From Leguminivora glycinivorella (Eukaryota > Arthropoda > Insecta > Lepidoptera > Tortricidae), in NCBI RefSeq assembly GCF_023078275.1, contig NC_062974.1, positions 21,071,119 through 21,135,118 of the forward strand: DNA of 64,000 nucleotides. Direction: 5' to 3'. A model generated the notes under the pieces. That model had not been told where the DNA came from, ran no database searches, and saw only the letters and a list, made by a program, of their open reading frames with translations. The position numbers and the translations under genes were made by a program. Positions 1-11,798 of the stretch are shown here, piece by piece (the first letter of the stretch is position 1; each line of letters begins with the position of its first letter).

Positions 1-1671
1 ATACCTAAATTACCCATTTACCCATAAAATATCAACTTTAATAGATACGCCAGCTAAATCCAGGTGGGGTGTCACGAGGAGCATCGAACGACAGATACAA
101 GGTAAATATTTAGTATATTCCTAACATTCATGTCGCACGTGAACGCGAAAACATAAGCTGTTTAAGAAACCTTTATCTGAGCGCCGATATAAGTAGATGA
201 CATAATAACCCGCGATAAAAAAACGTAGCAAGTCAATGAAACCGAAACACTATCTCATTGTTTGTTATTGGAACCGAAACGGTCGGCAAATTGAATAATG
301 CACACGCCTCGGAGACATGTTTTGCCTACATAATTTTCGTCGTTTTTAATTGGGTAAACTCCTGAAACTATGTCAGAACCAGTTATCGTTAAGAATATTT
401 TTGATACACTCTGGATTGCCAAATGAACTTTCTTTTCTTTGGATACTTCTCGGGGTTTTCCGAATGGGTCTCAATTCAATTTAAATGTTTTTCAACAGAT
501 AGGTAGTTCATTTCGCGATTACTGACTGAATATTTAGAACTCATCAAATCAGTTTGTGCAAAGTTTTAGCTCAGTGTAATCAGACGCTGAGAAGTGGTGT
601 AAAAAGTTACAAGATTTGAAGCACATAATACAGACAACGAGTCTGTAACAAAAATTGGGTCAGATTCTCAGACAACTGACCCAAAGACTTTCTCACACGA
701 GTATGTATTTCCACGCTTTCTGTCACACATGTGCTATGTAAAAATCATAGAATGAAAGTGTAAAAATGCTTGGAGCGGGTCCAATAATCGGGAGCAGATA
801 TGTGGGCCACGGTTATGCGGGTCGTCATCTCGTGTTAATACAATCACATCCATCATCCGGTAACATTGACTTTCTTACCGTCTAAACAATTGCACGTCGA
901 AATAGATTTGATGGTTTTCACGTGAAAATAAACGAAGTGAATCGAATGTGGCCGTACTGAATTATCTTAATAGTCTTTCTTATTCTTATCTGTTTAATCA
1001 TCTATTTAAATCGATGCTTCGCATTCCGAGATATTGTAATGATAATGTCATTCGCATATGTATAACTATAGATGCGTATAAGCTTAAAACGATTACTTGA
1101 TTATTAGCGCCTGGTGTAAAAAATATAGTTGCTTGAGTGTCGTTATAGTAACGCAAATAATCTACTGTTATCGTATCTATCCTCACACTATCACAGAACC
1201 TTTACGAGTAGGCGGTCCGGAGAGATAAATGATATAATGCACTGACTTTTATACATACATGCACAAGCTTATCGTAGTCTTAATGAGGTTAATGAATATC
1301 GCCTTTCGTTTCATATGTCATCGCTCGGGAACAAGAAAACAAGCGAAAGCAGGTCACGTTAGGTACCCTAAAACCGAGTTAATAATAAGTAACCTTCTAA
1401 AGCACTTAAAGCACTATATAAATCTATTCTTTATCCCAAAACGTACAGACTCAAAATGGACATACTTATATATAGTTATTCGGATGATCATTTCTATCCT
1501 AACATATTCATGAATTGGGTATTGAAATGAACTACTTGGATGCAGAGATATTCGTAGATGTATAGAGCCTTAAGATTCCTTAAGTATTACCTGTTTAATA
1601 AGTTTTTCTACTCCCGAACTGTTATTCGTCATTTACAGGGTCGAGCATAGATCGTTAAAACCCTACATAAA

Positions 1672-2105
1672 AGATGCCCGCCCCCGCCCGGCGTCCCGCG
1701 CACCCGCGCATACGATATAGCTCCTAAAATGAATGAGTGAATAGTTTTAATAATCTTATTTTTTATTGACATAGTTCCTATTAAATTAATTCAATGCCGC
1801 AATCAATGTTCCTAATTTTACTGTAAATATTATTTTAATTCTATTGCATGTTTTGTAAATATTACTTTAAGATATTATGTTAAGACTTATTTCATAAGGA
1901 ATTAATTGTGCATGCCATGAACGGCAGATTTTAGAGGACACTTCTTTTGTTTTAACACCCAATTGTACTTACGTACCTAAAATCGTGCAAAATAAATATC
2001 ATTTATCATTTATCATTATCATTATCATTTATCAAAATATTGTCAGGTAGCCTTTATAGGATATAGCGTAGGTGCGCGGGGCGCCGGGGGTTGCGGCGGC
2101 GTGGG
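1672..2105. repeat. MITE-like pair of GC-rich inverted arms
   Basis: The GC-rich block at 1672-1727 and the one at 2048-2105 are imperfect inverted copies: both carry GGTGCGCGGG followed by a CGCCGGG run and an outer TATAGCGTA/TATATCGTA word. About 320 AT-rich bases with several ATTTATCATT units lie between them. This looks like a non-autonomous foldback element; no target-site duplication was found. Confidence 0.35.
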
Positions 2106-2220
2106 GGAGTGCGAGCGACAGGGTGAGTGCAGGATCATTACAGAGGACAAGTCAAAATACAGGGAACAGTGCGAATTTTACGAAAGTTATTCTAGAAAAC
2201 TATTAAAAAGTAAGTGCATG

Positions 2221-2376
2221 GTCGTAGAAAAAGTATTGTATGCAACGGTGTTTAACTGAGTCAAAAAATACTCGTGGCGTCTTAATAACAATTTTCGGCT
2301 TCGCCTCAAATTGTTACCCACGCCACTCGTCTTTTTTGACCTCCTTTAAACGCCTGTTGCATAAAATACTATAGGT
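2221..2376. repeat. Foldback repeat (GCCTCAAATTGTTA type)
   Basis: Two arms of roughly 65 bases face each other. The left arm runs from GTCGTAGAAAAAGTATT through GAGTCAAAAAATACTCGTGGCG; the right arm carries the complement, with CGCCACTCGTCTTTTTTGAC and TTGCATAAAATACT. The centre is ATTTTCGGCTTCGCCTCAAAT. This fits a small palindromic element of a kind common in Lepidoptera. Confidence 0.6.
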
Positions 2377-2889
2377 ATCCGCTATGAAGCAGGTATCGAG
2401 AAAAATAGGAACACGCGATTAAAAATAACTTGTTTTCATTAGTGTTTAACGTTTGAGATAAGCTAAAAATTTGTTCATTATCCACTTTATATTGAATTAC
2501 TTACACAATAAAAATCGTAAAACTTTTATAAAATCATCATATTCACCATACCTAAAATCACAATCTTACGGACATCTATTCATCTATTCGTCTTTGGTAT
2601 TCGTTAGATTATCAAAAACACGACTTCTTGTGAACCAATTTGAACTGCCTGGCCTCCAGCGATTAGGTATAGCCATGTATACTATATTTAGTTAGTGTTC
2701 AGTCACAGACCAACCCCTATAGACATCCATTACAAGACGACTCGCGATCGCCAGCCTTCCTAGTATTTGCACTGATATAAGCGCGGGCGCTCGCCGTGCC
2801 CGATCAGTAGCGACCAAGTAACAGACCCGAAAGCAGCGCGTGTTTTTCGCAGTAAAAAAATTGAAAAAGGGTATTTTGATGTCTTAAAG

Positions 2890-2976
2890 ATGTCCACCTG
2901 TAGTGTGAAATGGTGTGGAAAGGTAACAAGAAGCTCAAATTTAAAAACAGACGTCATTACATTCCACATAAAAGTC
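2890..2976 (+). pseudogene. THAP-type zinc-finger start, truncated
   Basis: The reading frame opens MSTCSVKWCGKVTRSSN and reaches ITFH about 25 residues in. A Cys-X4-Cys right after the initiator Met, followed by a basic stretch and a Phe-His, is how THAP domains begin (C-X2-4-C...C-X2-H). The rest of the domain is missing: after FHIKV the frame runs into unrelated sequence with no good splice donor. THAP domains occur in P-element-like transposases and in host DNA-binding proteins. Given the repeat-rich surroundings I read this as a transposon remnant. The longer frame to 3402 only continues because it is antisense to a glycogenin exon. Confidence 0.4.
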
Positions 2977-3273
2977 ATATTTATAATTTATTCAGAGCGG
3001 CATAGGTCAACTTACATTGGCCAATTACGCGTCAGTAGAGGGACAGTCCCTTTCATCTGGCGCGACTGCCCGCCGTCCTTGAAACGGCCAATCACAGCGC
3101 GCTTAACACATTCCCCGCCCGCTCCTCGCACCCCTGGCATTGGTGACTCGTATCGCGAACAAAATATACAAGAATGCTACTCTATAGGAGGTTCTCTGTG
3201 TGTTCAGTGCTCACAGTATCCTTACTGGACGACAGAGGTCTGTCACCTAACAGGGTTAATACTGTCAACTCAC

Positions 3274-3448
3274 CAGGGTATCAGCGTCCAGGAACACGCA
3301 CTTCTCGTACTGCGTGAGCTCCCAGCAGTGGATCTTTGTGAAGGTGATGCCCAGCTCGGGCCGCTGCAGAAGCGCCAGGTGCGCCGCGTCACGCGAGTCT
3401 AACACGTCCACGGTCACCACCTCCGTGAATACTGCGTGGAGACGATCT
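3274..3448 (-). CDS. Glycogenin, internal exon with the DxD motif
   Basis: The minus strand reads [20 protein letters not shown], then a stretch with [14 protein letters not shown], and ends [12 protein letters not shown]. This is the GT8 glycosyltransferase core of glycogenin, the cytosolic enzyme that glucosylates itself on a Tyr to form the primer used by glycogen synthase. DAD is the DxD motif that holds Mn2+ and UDP-glucose. The exon is 175 bases: a CACAG acceptor lies just above 3448 and a GTGAGT donor just below 3274. Its first base completes an Arg codon begun in the exon at 4950-5085, so phases agree. The acceptor-Tyr exon and C-terminal region are not in view. Identity is clear from family knowledge; the symbol is left out because the insect naming is not certain. 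Confidence 0.93.
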
Positions 3449-4949
3449 CTGTGGAGTTAACAAACACGATTTTATTACTACTCTGAAGAGTGTAAAGGGT
3501 TGTAAGTAACAAGACATCGTAACTTTTCCAGCAATTTCAGTGCAGTGTAATAGAAATAAAGGAATTCATACATATTACGTTTTCTAGGTCGATGATCAGT
3601 TAAGGCTCATATTTTACAATATTAATCCTATTAGCTGGCATCGGATATTCCTTTAACGCGACAATGCCGCACCAAAGTTGCTGGAAAAGATACGATCACT
3701 GGTTGTAACTATTGAATTTTCTTGCAGGAGAACTTGAATTCAAAAATAGAGGTCCATTTCTGTAAACTTCCTTGAACTGCTCAAAAATTACCATTCTGAG
3801 AACAACTTGCGCAGCTTTGTAGTTTATATTCAGCAGCTAACGAACCGAAACCCTCGTAAATGTTGAAAGTGCTCAGTGAAAAGCGTGTAGCACGCACTTA
3901 CAATAAATCTTTAAGCTATTGCGGAGGTCGGAAATGACTAGGTTGACTAAACGCTAAAACACGCTTAACTTCATGGGGTCCTTGCTAACGGACGGCAGAC
4001 CAGAAATAAAATAAAAATCTGACTCTCTCCCTTCATTAGTGAGAAATATTTAATCTGATGTCAGATAAACACTTGTGGAGTGCTCGTTTACCTACACCTA
4101 CAACATCCAAATGTCATTAGTCACACGGTCACCTAATTAATAATTCTCCCTGGAGAAAATCCAAAATTCAGCAGGAAATCATTCCCCAAACAGCATTAAT
4201 TAAGTCCAACCATTCATTTTCTATTATTAAGTAGTCTGGTGGACATGTTCATCATCATAAACTTAAGAGTTAATCTCTTGTCGGTGGAGTATTTTCCAGG
4301 TTTTTCTATCCTGTGCCAGCTCTTTGACACTTTGATACGACACGGCCCCTACTTTTTCTTTTATTTGGTCCATGTAGTTGTAGCTGCGTCTGGGCTTTCC
4401 TCGACCTCTCTTACGTCCAATCCGTCCCTCCAGAATAGTAATAAAAAAGTGGTCGTGTCGCATCAAATGTCCGATCATTTTTCCGCGTCTATTTTCAATC
4501 GTTTTCAGGATGGCTCGTCTTTCATTTACTCTTCGTAACACCTCCTCATTCGTAACCTTATCTCTCCAGACTTAGAATACCTACTCGTACATTTAGGACT
4601 ACCACTTCAACCACCACCACTTCAAACACGATTTGCAGCTTGCTGTTCGCTGCTATTTCTCACCAACGACTCGATTAGTTTTTGATAAGCGATTCGCCTC
4701 GCACCTCGCACACTTGTGTCAGTGCCTCGTCCGCGAAAAATGAAAAGTTATTTTACCTATGTATTTATCTTTTGTTCGAACATGCAAGTGCTGCTTTCAA
4801 TACCTATTCCTTTTTCGCGGCAGACTTCAGACTCTCAGGCCAATCTGGCCAAAATTAGTGAAGCCAGGACAGGTAGTGTGCTGTGCTGTCATCAATTTTC
4901 TAACTGGAATCCACTAAATCCACTGGGAAATAAAAATGTAGGTTATCAC
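3449..4949 (-). other. Glycogenin intron with LINE 3' remnant
   Basis: This 1501-base GT-AG intron on the minus strand lies between the two glycogenin exons. It starts GTGATAAC at 4949 and ends CCACAG at 3449. Apart from the LINE tail at 4246-4541 I see only AT-rich unremarkable sequence. Confidence 0.85.
4246..4541 (-). pseudogene. Non-LTR retrotransposon (LINE) C-terminus and 3' end
   Basis: The minus strand encodes RRGKMIGHLMRHDHF, then ILEGRIGRKRGRGKPRRSY, then VSYQSVKELAQDRKTW and a stop. This is the typical tail of LINE reverse-transcriptase polyproteins of the RTE/endonuclease-RT type known from insects. It is followed at once by a short GATGAT tail (TCATCATCA near 4250 on the plus strand). 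Only about 90 residues remain, so it is a 5'-truncated copy. It sits in a glycogenin intron in the same orientation as the gene. Confidence 0.75.
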
Positions 4950-5085
4950 CTCATGGCATCAGTGACTGATGGCGTGATGAGGACCACAGTGGAGTGCGTG
5001 GAACCGACGCGACGCAGGGAGTGTGCCAAGACCAGTGCTCCCAGGCCATAGGAGTCATTTGTGGCCAGCGTCACCCATGCTCGTT
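4950..5085 (-). CDS. Glycogenin, N-terminal exon (nucleotide-binding strand)
   Basis: The minus strand reads RAWVTLATNDSYGLGALVLA, then HSLRRVG and VVLITPSVTDAM. This matches the first strand and helix of glycogenin, where UDP-glucose binds. The exon is 136 bases: acceptor TTGTCAACAG lies just above 5085 and donor GTGATA just below 4950. Two leading bases (AA) complete a codon from an upstream exon, so the start Met is elsewhere; family members begin only three to five residues before this point. I searched the plus-strand sequence to the right for a short start exon with the right phase and did not find one. The trailing AG joins A of the next exon to give Arg, then DRLHAV. Confidence 0.93.
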
Positions 5086-8000
5086 CTGTTGACAAGTAGA
5101 CAGGAAACGTTAAAAACATACACACCTTTGGCTATAGCCAAGAGTCGGCCCATTTATTAAAAAAAAAAATTAAAAAATGCACATTAATTGTGTGTGATCG
5201 CCTGATCGGGCTGAATGGGTCGTATCTGGTCCAAAAATCTTACTGTCCGTTCAGTGCACTAATATTACTGACAGTGTGATAGGATGGATAGATAATTCGG
5301 AAGCAGCTGGGATATAAGTTACTACACACTAGGACGGTTCTATAAGTTACTTTGACGTAAATTTCATAGCCTGTTACACCGATCGTTGTCATCAAGGCTA
5401 GGGATGGTATGTTATAATAGGTATATCTTAAATTGCTGATTTGTATTTATATTTAACGTAAGCCACGTGGGTACATAATTTGCACAAAATATATCAAAAC
5501 TAATGTCCTAGTCCTAATCCTAACGGTTTCTTCCCGAGACCAATTTATTGTAAATCTAAAATGCTAATCTAGGGCTTGTTGTATTGTAAGTAGAAATTAT
5601 GCTAATAAATGTTTCGAAGTTTATTCCTGTTTAAGTGGGCGTAGAGTAGGTCTGCATTCTATTCAAATAGGGGAGCCCGTTACCGATTCTGGTCTAGTAG
5701 ACAAGGTATTTGAAGCAGAAATAATAAGCAGAACTTGAAAATGTTTTGCTAAGACATAATATTTGTACGTTGGTCGCCTCTCACCTCAACTAGTTTACTC
5801 CATCCATTTGTTCCGTTTAGAACTTATACACGAGGCGTATATTAGACTAGCAAGTGAATATTTTCCTAAAAACCTAGGTTATCCACATTGCATACTCGTA
5901 TGTAACAATTAAATATATGTATGTGTCTCCATAATACAAAAATAATGTCCAGTTATAACAGTACCTAAACATTGTCTACTGCTCTCCTTTCAAAGAAATT
6001 TGTAAACATTTAAAAATAAATCATTGGGTTTGTTTTGATTGTTATAAAACGACGCGCATTTTGAAGGTTGAAACAGAAGTTTCATAATGTCAAAATATTT
6101 TAAAAATATTAACGCATTTAATTTTAGACGTGAATTACAACATTTCATTCTGATCATCGCCGCTCTCCTTAGGTGCCAAAGACGCAGATGTCTAAAATAG
6201 CTGGAAATCGCGTTTTAATGAAGTGTTACGCAAATCCGTATTTCTGCGTTTTCGACTTGGGCTAGGGATATTTAATGCGTGTTTATCTTCCTGTTGTGTG
6301 GTGCTGCGTAGGTCCTAGACGTAGGAAGTTGGCACGTGCACGGGAATGGCGCCTAGATTCGTTTGCGCGCAATAATTCGCTGTCAATAGCGACACGTGTA
6401 GAATTAGCCCTCGTTGAAAATGAAAGAATAATTGAAGCCAATAAATCAGGCTTCAATTATTCTTTAAGTTTGTTCATTGTTGCTTTTTTGATTTCAAAAA
6501 TAGAATTATTCCTAAAATAAATACTTAATTGAGCCTAGCATACCTACTTACCTATACGTATCGCTGGGTTTAGGGTCAGCTATAATAAAATTAGAATCAC
6601 TGTTATTACATTTACAAATCTACATTGTCTACAATAAAATTCTACATGTGTGTTATACTGATTTACTGATGCATGTTTTACACTTAAAGTCCATTGGATT
6701 GAATGTCAATGCTGTAAAAACATAATTTTCTGCATCAGCATCACATAAAAATCTGCGTTTATCGTGTTTTTGTTAAGTTTTGATAGCTATCGTAAAAAAA
6801 CAGATGACATTTTTATTACAGTTTTAGACTGCACATGTTATGTCTAGTCAGAAGCTTGGTATTCAGAAAAGCATTCACGTGAATAATGTGTTGAAGTTTG
6901 TGGACGCAGGCTACCCGCATGTAATAGACAAGTGCCGCACGCTGGTCCGAAATAGCGCGACACAAATAAAATTGAAAATAAAACCACTGGATAACGTCAG
7001 ATACTCAACGCGGGCTGATGACGCCTTTGCATTCCACAATTAAACCGATACATCAGTCTTCTGGGCTCAGCCTACGCTTCGTTAGACGACCACCATGCAC
7101 ATGCAATGCAACTGAAGCAAGTGTCAATGTCAACGACTCATTACAAATAGTGCTTAAACACGATTTATCGACAGATATTGGCACATATATATCTATCTAT
7201 TCATAGGTGGGATTTACGGCGATGATGCAGTGGGCGGGTAAAACTGCGTCATCTCTGGAGCATCAACTGCTGAAAATTTTATTTGTAACCAACTAATTTT
7301 GGCAAAGGAAATACCGCCAGTCGAAGCCAGATTTTAATGACCAGGAATCTGCACCCACAACATGTTTGTTTTGGAAATTTTAACTGCGCATAGCATTTTT
7401 CTGATCTTCCAAGGTTTCGGCCATAAATCATATTTCGGCAGTGAAGTGAAAATATTATTTCAACGCGATCGAATCGAATCGAGTTGTGACTGCAGAATGG
7501 TTCAGCTAAGCGCTTTTAAGCGGTGCTGATATATTTATTAGCACTAAGCATGTCAAAAGGAGCCACAAGGCACTCTAGAGTAGACGCAGGATCAGGCGTG
7601 GGTCGGGAGCAATGTCCCTGCGGTTTCTATTTAGGTGCGGCCGGTCTGGCGGGATGGAACCACGCGGGCAGTCGACCGCTAAACGGAATAAAGGAATGCA
7701 ATTGAAAACCCATTCATCTTCAGTAAACCGGACAAATCAGAAATAATTCATAAATAAAATATGTAATAAATATGAATATTTATTGATTGCTGGTTTACAT
7801 TGGTTAGTGATCCATAGCTGCGCACGCTAACTGACGTGTTCTGGTTGCGTTGCTAATGTCCTAATATTCATTTCTCTTTTTGGTATTCAGCGGTGCTGAA
7901 GCCACTAAAGGTCTAATGATCATTGTATAGGTTGTAGAGAAAGTAGGAGAATGCAGTAGGTAGACAAGTACCGGTAATCTGAGAATGCGCTGCTTTCATA

Positions 8001-8430
8001 AGACTCCGTTAATATTTTATGAAGGTAGGACAATGCCCTGAATATTTATAATTAGTCAGGTTTACTCACTGCGACCTACTTATGTGCAATGCCATGGTAA
8101 ATTTTACAGTATTTAGGTTCATTTCTACTAAATTATTTTCACTTTACCTACGCAAATACATATTACCTACTCGTACACAGGCATAATGACCGCCGATCAA
8201 TTTTAACCAGCGACTGACTATTCGCGATCGAGGATTGGAATTCATTGGCATTAGTTTTATGAGATACGAGTGGGATTTCTTACGCTTAAACTTTGATTCT
8301 TTAAAACAATGACTACAGAAATTGAATGAATATACCCATTGATTAACAAGCAGAAGGTACCATGAAGCGGATTGACAGTTTGTCAGTCAGAAACAAGTCA
8401 GACAAGCAAGGGTCGAAGCCGTCGACGGAT
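5086..8430. other. Non-coding stretch upstream of glycogenin exon
   Basis: No reliable exon is seen. It probably holds glycogenin intron 1. Open frames at 6275-6520, 6840-7043 and 7523-7705 have neither splice sites nor recognisable motifs. The 6840 frame begins MSSQKLGIQKS and is the only one that looks mildly protein-like; I leave it unassigned. A hairpin is listed separately. Confidence 0.4.
6425..6464. repeat. Perfect short hairpin
   Basis: AGAATAATTGAAGCC and its complement GGCTTCAATTATTCT flank a loop of 9 bases (AATAAATCA). It is unattached to any other feature and may be a foldback scar. Confidence 0.6.
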
Positions 8431-8574
8431 AATTGTGTCGCTTAACTTCAAACTCTGGTAAATCCATTCTGGTCATAAGGTTGACTCTTTTTCAGATTAT
8501 AATTATATATTTTTATACATAATCAACTTTAAGCAGAATGGATTTACCCGAGTTTGAAGCTAAGCGACACAATT
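8431..8574. repeat. Palindromic MITE (AATTGTGTCGCTTA ends)
   Basis: Arms of about 43 bases (8431-8474 and 8533-8574) are inverted copies: AATTGTGTCGCTTAACTTCA against TGAAGCTAAGCGACACAATT, and GGTAAATCCATTCTG against CAGAATGGATTTACC. The 58-base loop is AT-rich. No coding content. Confidence 0.75.
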
Positions 8575-8950
8575 GGTCTGCTTCTTTGGCTGTCCGTCAG
8601 GCCAGATTCTTTTGAATCATGCTATATTTGAATGTGATGTTGTGTTTCAGACATAACATCGTTTTCTGCACTTGACTGTATTGTATACATATATCATCGG
8701 CGCCAGATTAGCCGCAATCGGGTCGGACGAGACTGCGGCCGGGTTGAATATCAGCTCAACCGCAACCTCCCTCGAAAACTGCCTTAAGTTACTGCGACAC
8801 CTAGGTATTAATCAGTCATAGATATATTATATCCAATGATTCTTGCGATTTACAGTATTAGGCATAAATAAAACGGGAAAGCTTTACATTCCAGAGAATG
8901 TAACGCGACCTCTATGTGATTCAAACTCTATTGATGTGTATTAAAAAAAA

Positions 8951-9187
8951 TATAGGACATTCTTACACAGATTGACTGAGCCCCACGGTAAGCTCAAGAA
9001 GGCTTATGTTGTGGGTACTCAGACAACGATATACATAATATACAAATACTTATATACATAGAAAACATCCATGACTCAGGAACAAATATCTGTGCTCATC
9101 ACACAAATAAATGCCCTTACCGGGATTCGAACCCGGGACCGCGGCGTAGCAGGCAGGGTCACTGCGCGCTAGGCCAGACCGGTCGTC
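8951..9187 (-). repeat. tRNA-derived SINE, nearly full length
   Basis: Read on the minus strand, it starts CGACCGGTCTGGCCTAG (A-box-like), has CCCGGGTTCGAATCCCGG (B box of a tRNA promoter), then the body GGGCATTTATTTGTGTGATG, and ends in a TGTAAGAATGTCCTATA tail. Truncated relatives lie at 46984-47162, 51466-51572, 60123-60227 and, with another tail, 13618-13835. SINEs of this type are copied by LINE machinery; which LINE cannot be told here. Confidence 0.8.
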
Positions 9188-10899
9188 AAACATAAGTATG
9201 TCAGTATTTCAGGACTATTAAGAGGACGTGGACGTTCTCTCTTTTGATTTATAAATGAATGAATTCAAATTGCTAAATGCTAATAGGTATTTTTACTTTA
9301 CTTGTTAAATAGATCGATATAGATACGAAGAAGACTAAGATTATGGGTAAAGAGAAATATGTAGTGAGCAAGATTGGGATGTTGATAGTTCTAGGTGAAA
9401 TCATAAATATAATTAAAAAAAATACCAGCTTGCATTAGAGGCTATACGCTTTAGGAAGTTTTCAATAGTAGTTAAAACAAAATCTTCAGCCTATTCGTAT
9501 AATATAAAATCATGGTCAAGACCGTTAGCTAAATACGGTGTGATAATAACTGATAAGCGTATATGATAGTGTTGTTGATTATGAATGTGTAAGCAGATAG
9601 CGCGTGTTTATTTACTTGTGCTGCATGTGCGGCTTTACGCGAAACTTAAGATAAAATTTAATTAAAATCATAGTTTATCTAATTATAACCCGCTTTTGAT
9701 TTCCTTTTAAGCCGATGTACTTATAAAAGATATGAAAATAGAAAGATGTACAAAATACATCATTTAACTTTGTTTTTTATCACTTAAATTACAAAATTAA
9801 GAAAAAAAAAAACAATTTTTTTAATAGAAAAAAATGTAAATAAATTGCAAGCAATGTTAAGTTTAATCAAAATATTTTGATAAACCTACTCAACATTACG
9901 TACCAAATTATTTGTTAGGTAAAATTACTTAAGTAATATAAAAATGAATATAAAATAACTACCTAATATAGTGGGTAGGTGGAAAAATTTGACATATACA
10001 TTATACGAACGTCGGTTTAGAAAAATAAAAAATGTTATATTGTTTAAGACAAAATAATATAGAAAATTGTTATACGAAATTATAAAATTGTTTAAAACAA
10101 AGTACTTATACCTTATATCTTATTAAGACTAGCAAAGTCTGTTCCAATTTTCAAAAATCAGCTTAAATTATACTGTCTATCTCTATCTTAAGTTGCCATT
10201 TTTATTTATTGTATTTATGTATGTATGTATTATGTGTATGTAAGGTATATTTATTTATGTATTCGGTATATATGCATGTGTGTTTGTGTTGGTTTTCTCT
10301 ATAATTTTTATTCTTGCACTGCCTGTTAGCTTTCGTTCTGTTCGGTTTTCCAGCTACTCTAAGGTTGTCTGGAAGAGATCGCTTTTTAGCGATAAGACCG
10401 CCTGTTGTTACCTAGTTATACTCTCACTCAACATTCTGTGCATTTTTTACATGTAAAATGCTAATTATATCTGTTACGGTCACAGACCAACGGTGTATGT
10501 CGATTGGCGGTATTTTTGTTGAAGTATCAAACATATAATAATATACACATTTATGTAACGGAAATGATAATGTATAAATTAAAATTCTTGAATAAGTTAT
10601 CTGGAGTTGAATGCCATTCTTATGTAATATAAATATGTAGTCCACTTTTAAGTAGGTACCTAATATACGAACCTAACCTTGAAGAAACTATTTAAAATAA
10701 TTAGCTGATGTGTAGGTATTAAATTCCATACATTTTTTTTCGGTAGGTATGTACTACAACCACGTAAATTTAGAATAAAATAATTTTAAGAAGATACCCT
10801 ATATTTTAATGAAGATAATACGATAACCTCTACTCAATATTTATTTTTCAGACTTTCAAACAGATCTGTCTGAAAAATAACCAAAACAGGGTGTAGTTT
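9188..10899. other. AT-rich non-coding stretch
   Basis: No exon is seen. Poly-A/T runs dominate 9780-10100. At about 10360-10420 the text GGAAGAGATCGCTTTTTAGC followed by GATAAGACCGCC is a word I associate with lepidopteran LINE 3' ends. It may be the tail of a decayed copy, but no coding remnant is attached. Confidence 0.35.
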
Positions 10900-11397
10900 C
10901 AGGGATCGGATACCGGTATTTTTTTCGGAACGGTTCCGTACGTTGACCCGAGAACTTTACTTTAGCGTTTCTGGTTCCATTAACCGGTATTCTTTTTCGT
11001 TCAGTGAACGAACGTTTATGAGTGAGAACTGTTCCGAAGAACAGAATTAAATGATACGTTCTTTAAAGAACAGTTCGCGGGAACGGAATTAAATGATACG
11101 TTCTTTAAAGAACAGTTCGCAGGAACGAAATTATTTCGGTTTTTCTATTTCCAAGAATTTGAACGAACAGTGCAAGCGGTGTCGGCCACGGCCATCACTT
11201 TAGTAACTTTAGTTTGATTTGAGACTAGCGGTGAGTAAACGTGGCGTCGAACGAAACAAATACGTCGAAAACATTCTGCACCACAACCACAATGAAGTAA
11301 GTTTTTTTCTTTTAACTTAGTGCTTTCAATTTTACCGATTTTAAAATTTAAGTAATGTCACGACGCTTAAGTATTTATTTACAGGCAATCGTACAGT

Positions 11398-11460
11398 CCA
11401 AGGTCAAATAAGGACGGGACGCCGCTATTAGCAAGAGCGAGCGTCCTTATTTGACCTTGG
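11398..11460. repeat. Strong hairpin in intron 1 of the hidden frame
   Basis: CCAAGGTCAAATAAGGACG (11398-11416) and CGTCCTTATTTGACCTTGG (11442-11460) are perfect inverted copies with a 25-base loop. This may be a tiny MITE or an excision scar. Confidence 0.75.
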
Positions 11461-11472
11461 TACGGTCATCTC

Positions 11473-11474
<2 letters not shown>

Positions 11475-11530
<56 letters not shown>

Positions 11531-11574
11531 GCGTGTGTGCGTGTGCGTGTGCGTGTGTGTGCGTGTGCGTGTGT
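11475..11574 (+). repeat. (GT)n microsatellite, about 100 bases
   Basis: Pure GT for about 50 bases, then GT interrupted by GC steps. The translated Cys-Val repeat in this stretch is an artefact of the microsatellite. Confidence 0.95.
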
Positions 11575-11671
11575 ACAATATACACTACTTTCCCATTAAT
11601 TGTGTCGTTGGTACTGTAGATAGTCAATTACCATAGAAATTACATCAGCTACTATCAACAATGGACCTTTA

Positions 11672-11798
11672 GGGTCAGTTGCACCAAACCGTCTGTCACC
11701 GTTAAAGCATTCGTTAAATTTTATTGTATGGACAGTTCCATAGGCGTCTGCTGCGTGACGATGATGTGTGTGTCAAATGTGGTTGATGCAACGGGCCC
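11672..11798. mobile_element. 127-base MITE (GGGTCAGTTGCA ends), TTA duplication
   Basis: It starts GGGTCAGTTGCACC and ends GGTTGATGCAACGGGCCC, flanked on both sides by TTA. A sister copy of 128 bases lies at 45541-45668 with ATA on both sides. A 3-base duplication with these ends suggests a PIF/Harbinger-like MITE, though ATA is not the usual TWA site. Confidence 0.75.

Larger units (their letters stand above)
1..3273. other. Non-coding stretch downstream of glycogenin exon 3
   Basis: No convincing host exon is seen here. In the direction of the glycogenin gene (minus strand) this is the start of the intron after the DADTL exon, and the next expected exon (starting VLQN-like in the family) is not found, so it probably lies beyond the left edge. 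The stretch holds a GC-rich inverted pair, a foldback repeat and a THAP-like remnant, listed separately. The part from 2990 to 3190, with two CCAAT-type blocks and GC-rich words, looks like a dispersed repeat, but I cannot name it. Confidence 0.5.

Noticed and set aside
2890..3402. 170-codon plus-strand frame
   Set aside because: Only the first 30 codons look meaningful (THAP-like); the right part is antisense to a glycogenin exon.
6840..7043. 67-codon frame MSSQKLGIQKS
   Set aside because: Looks mildly protein-like but has no homology I recognise, no promoter context and no splice sites.
7523..7705. 60-codon frame with GC-rich codons
   Set aside because: No splice sites, no recognised motif, and isolated in non-coding DNA.
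9110..9187. Possible tRNA gene (B box GGTTCGAATCC)
   Set aside because: No cloverleaf acceptor pairing is evident, and the block is joined to the body and tail of a dispersed SINE found several times in the window.
11451..11636. Cys-Val repeat frame
   Set aside because: Translation of a (GT)n microsatellite.
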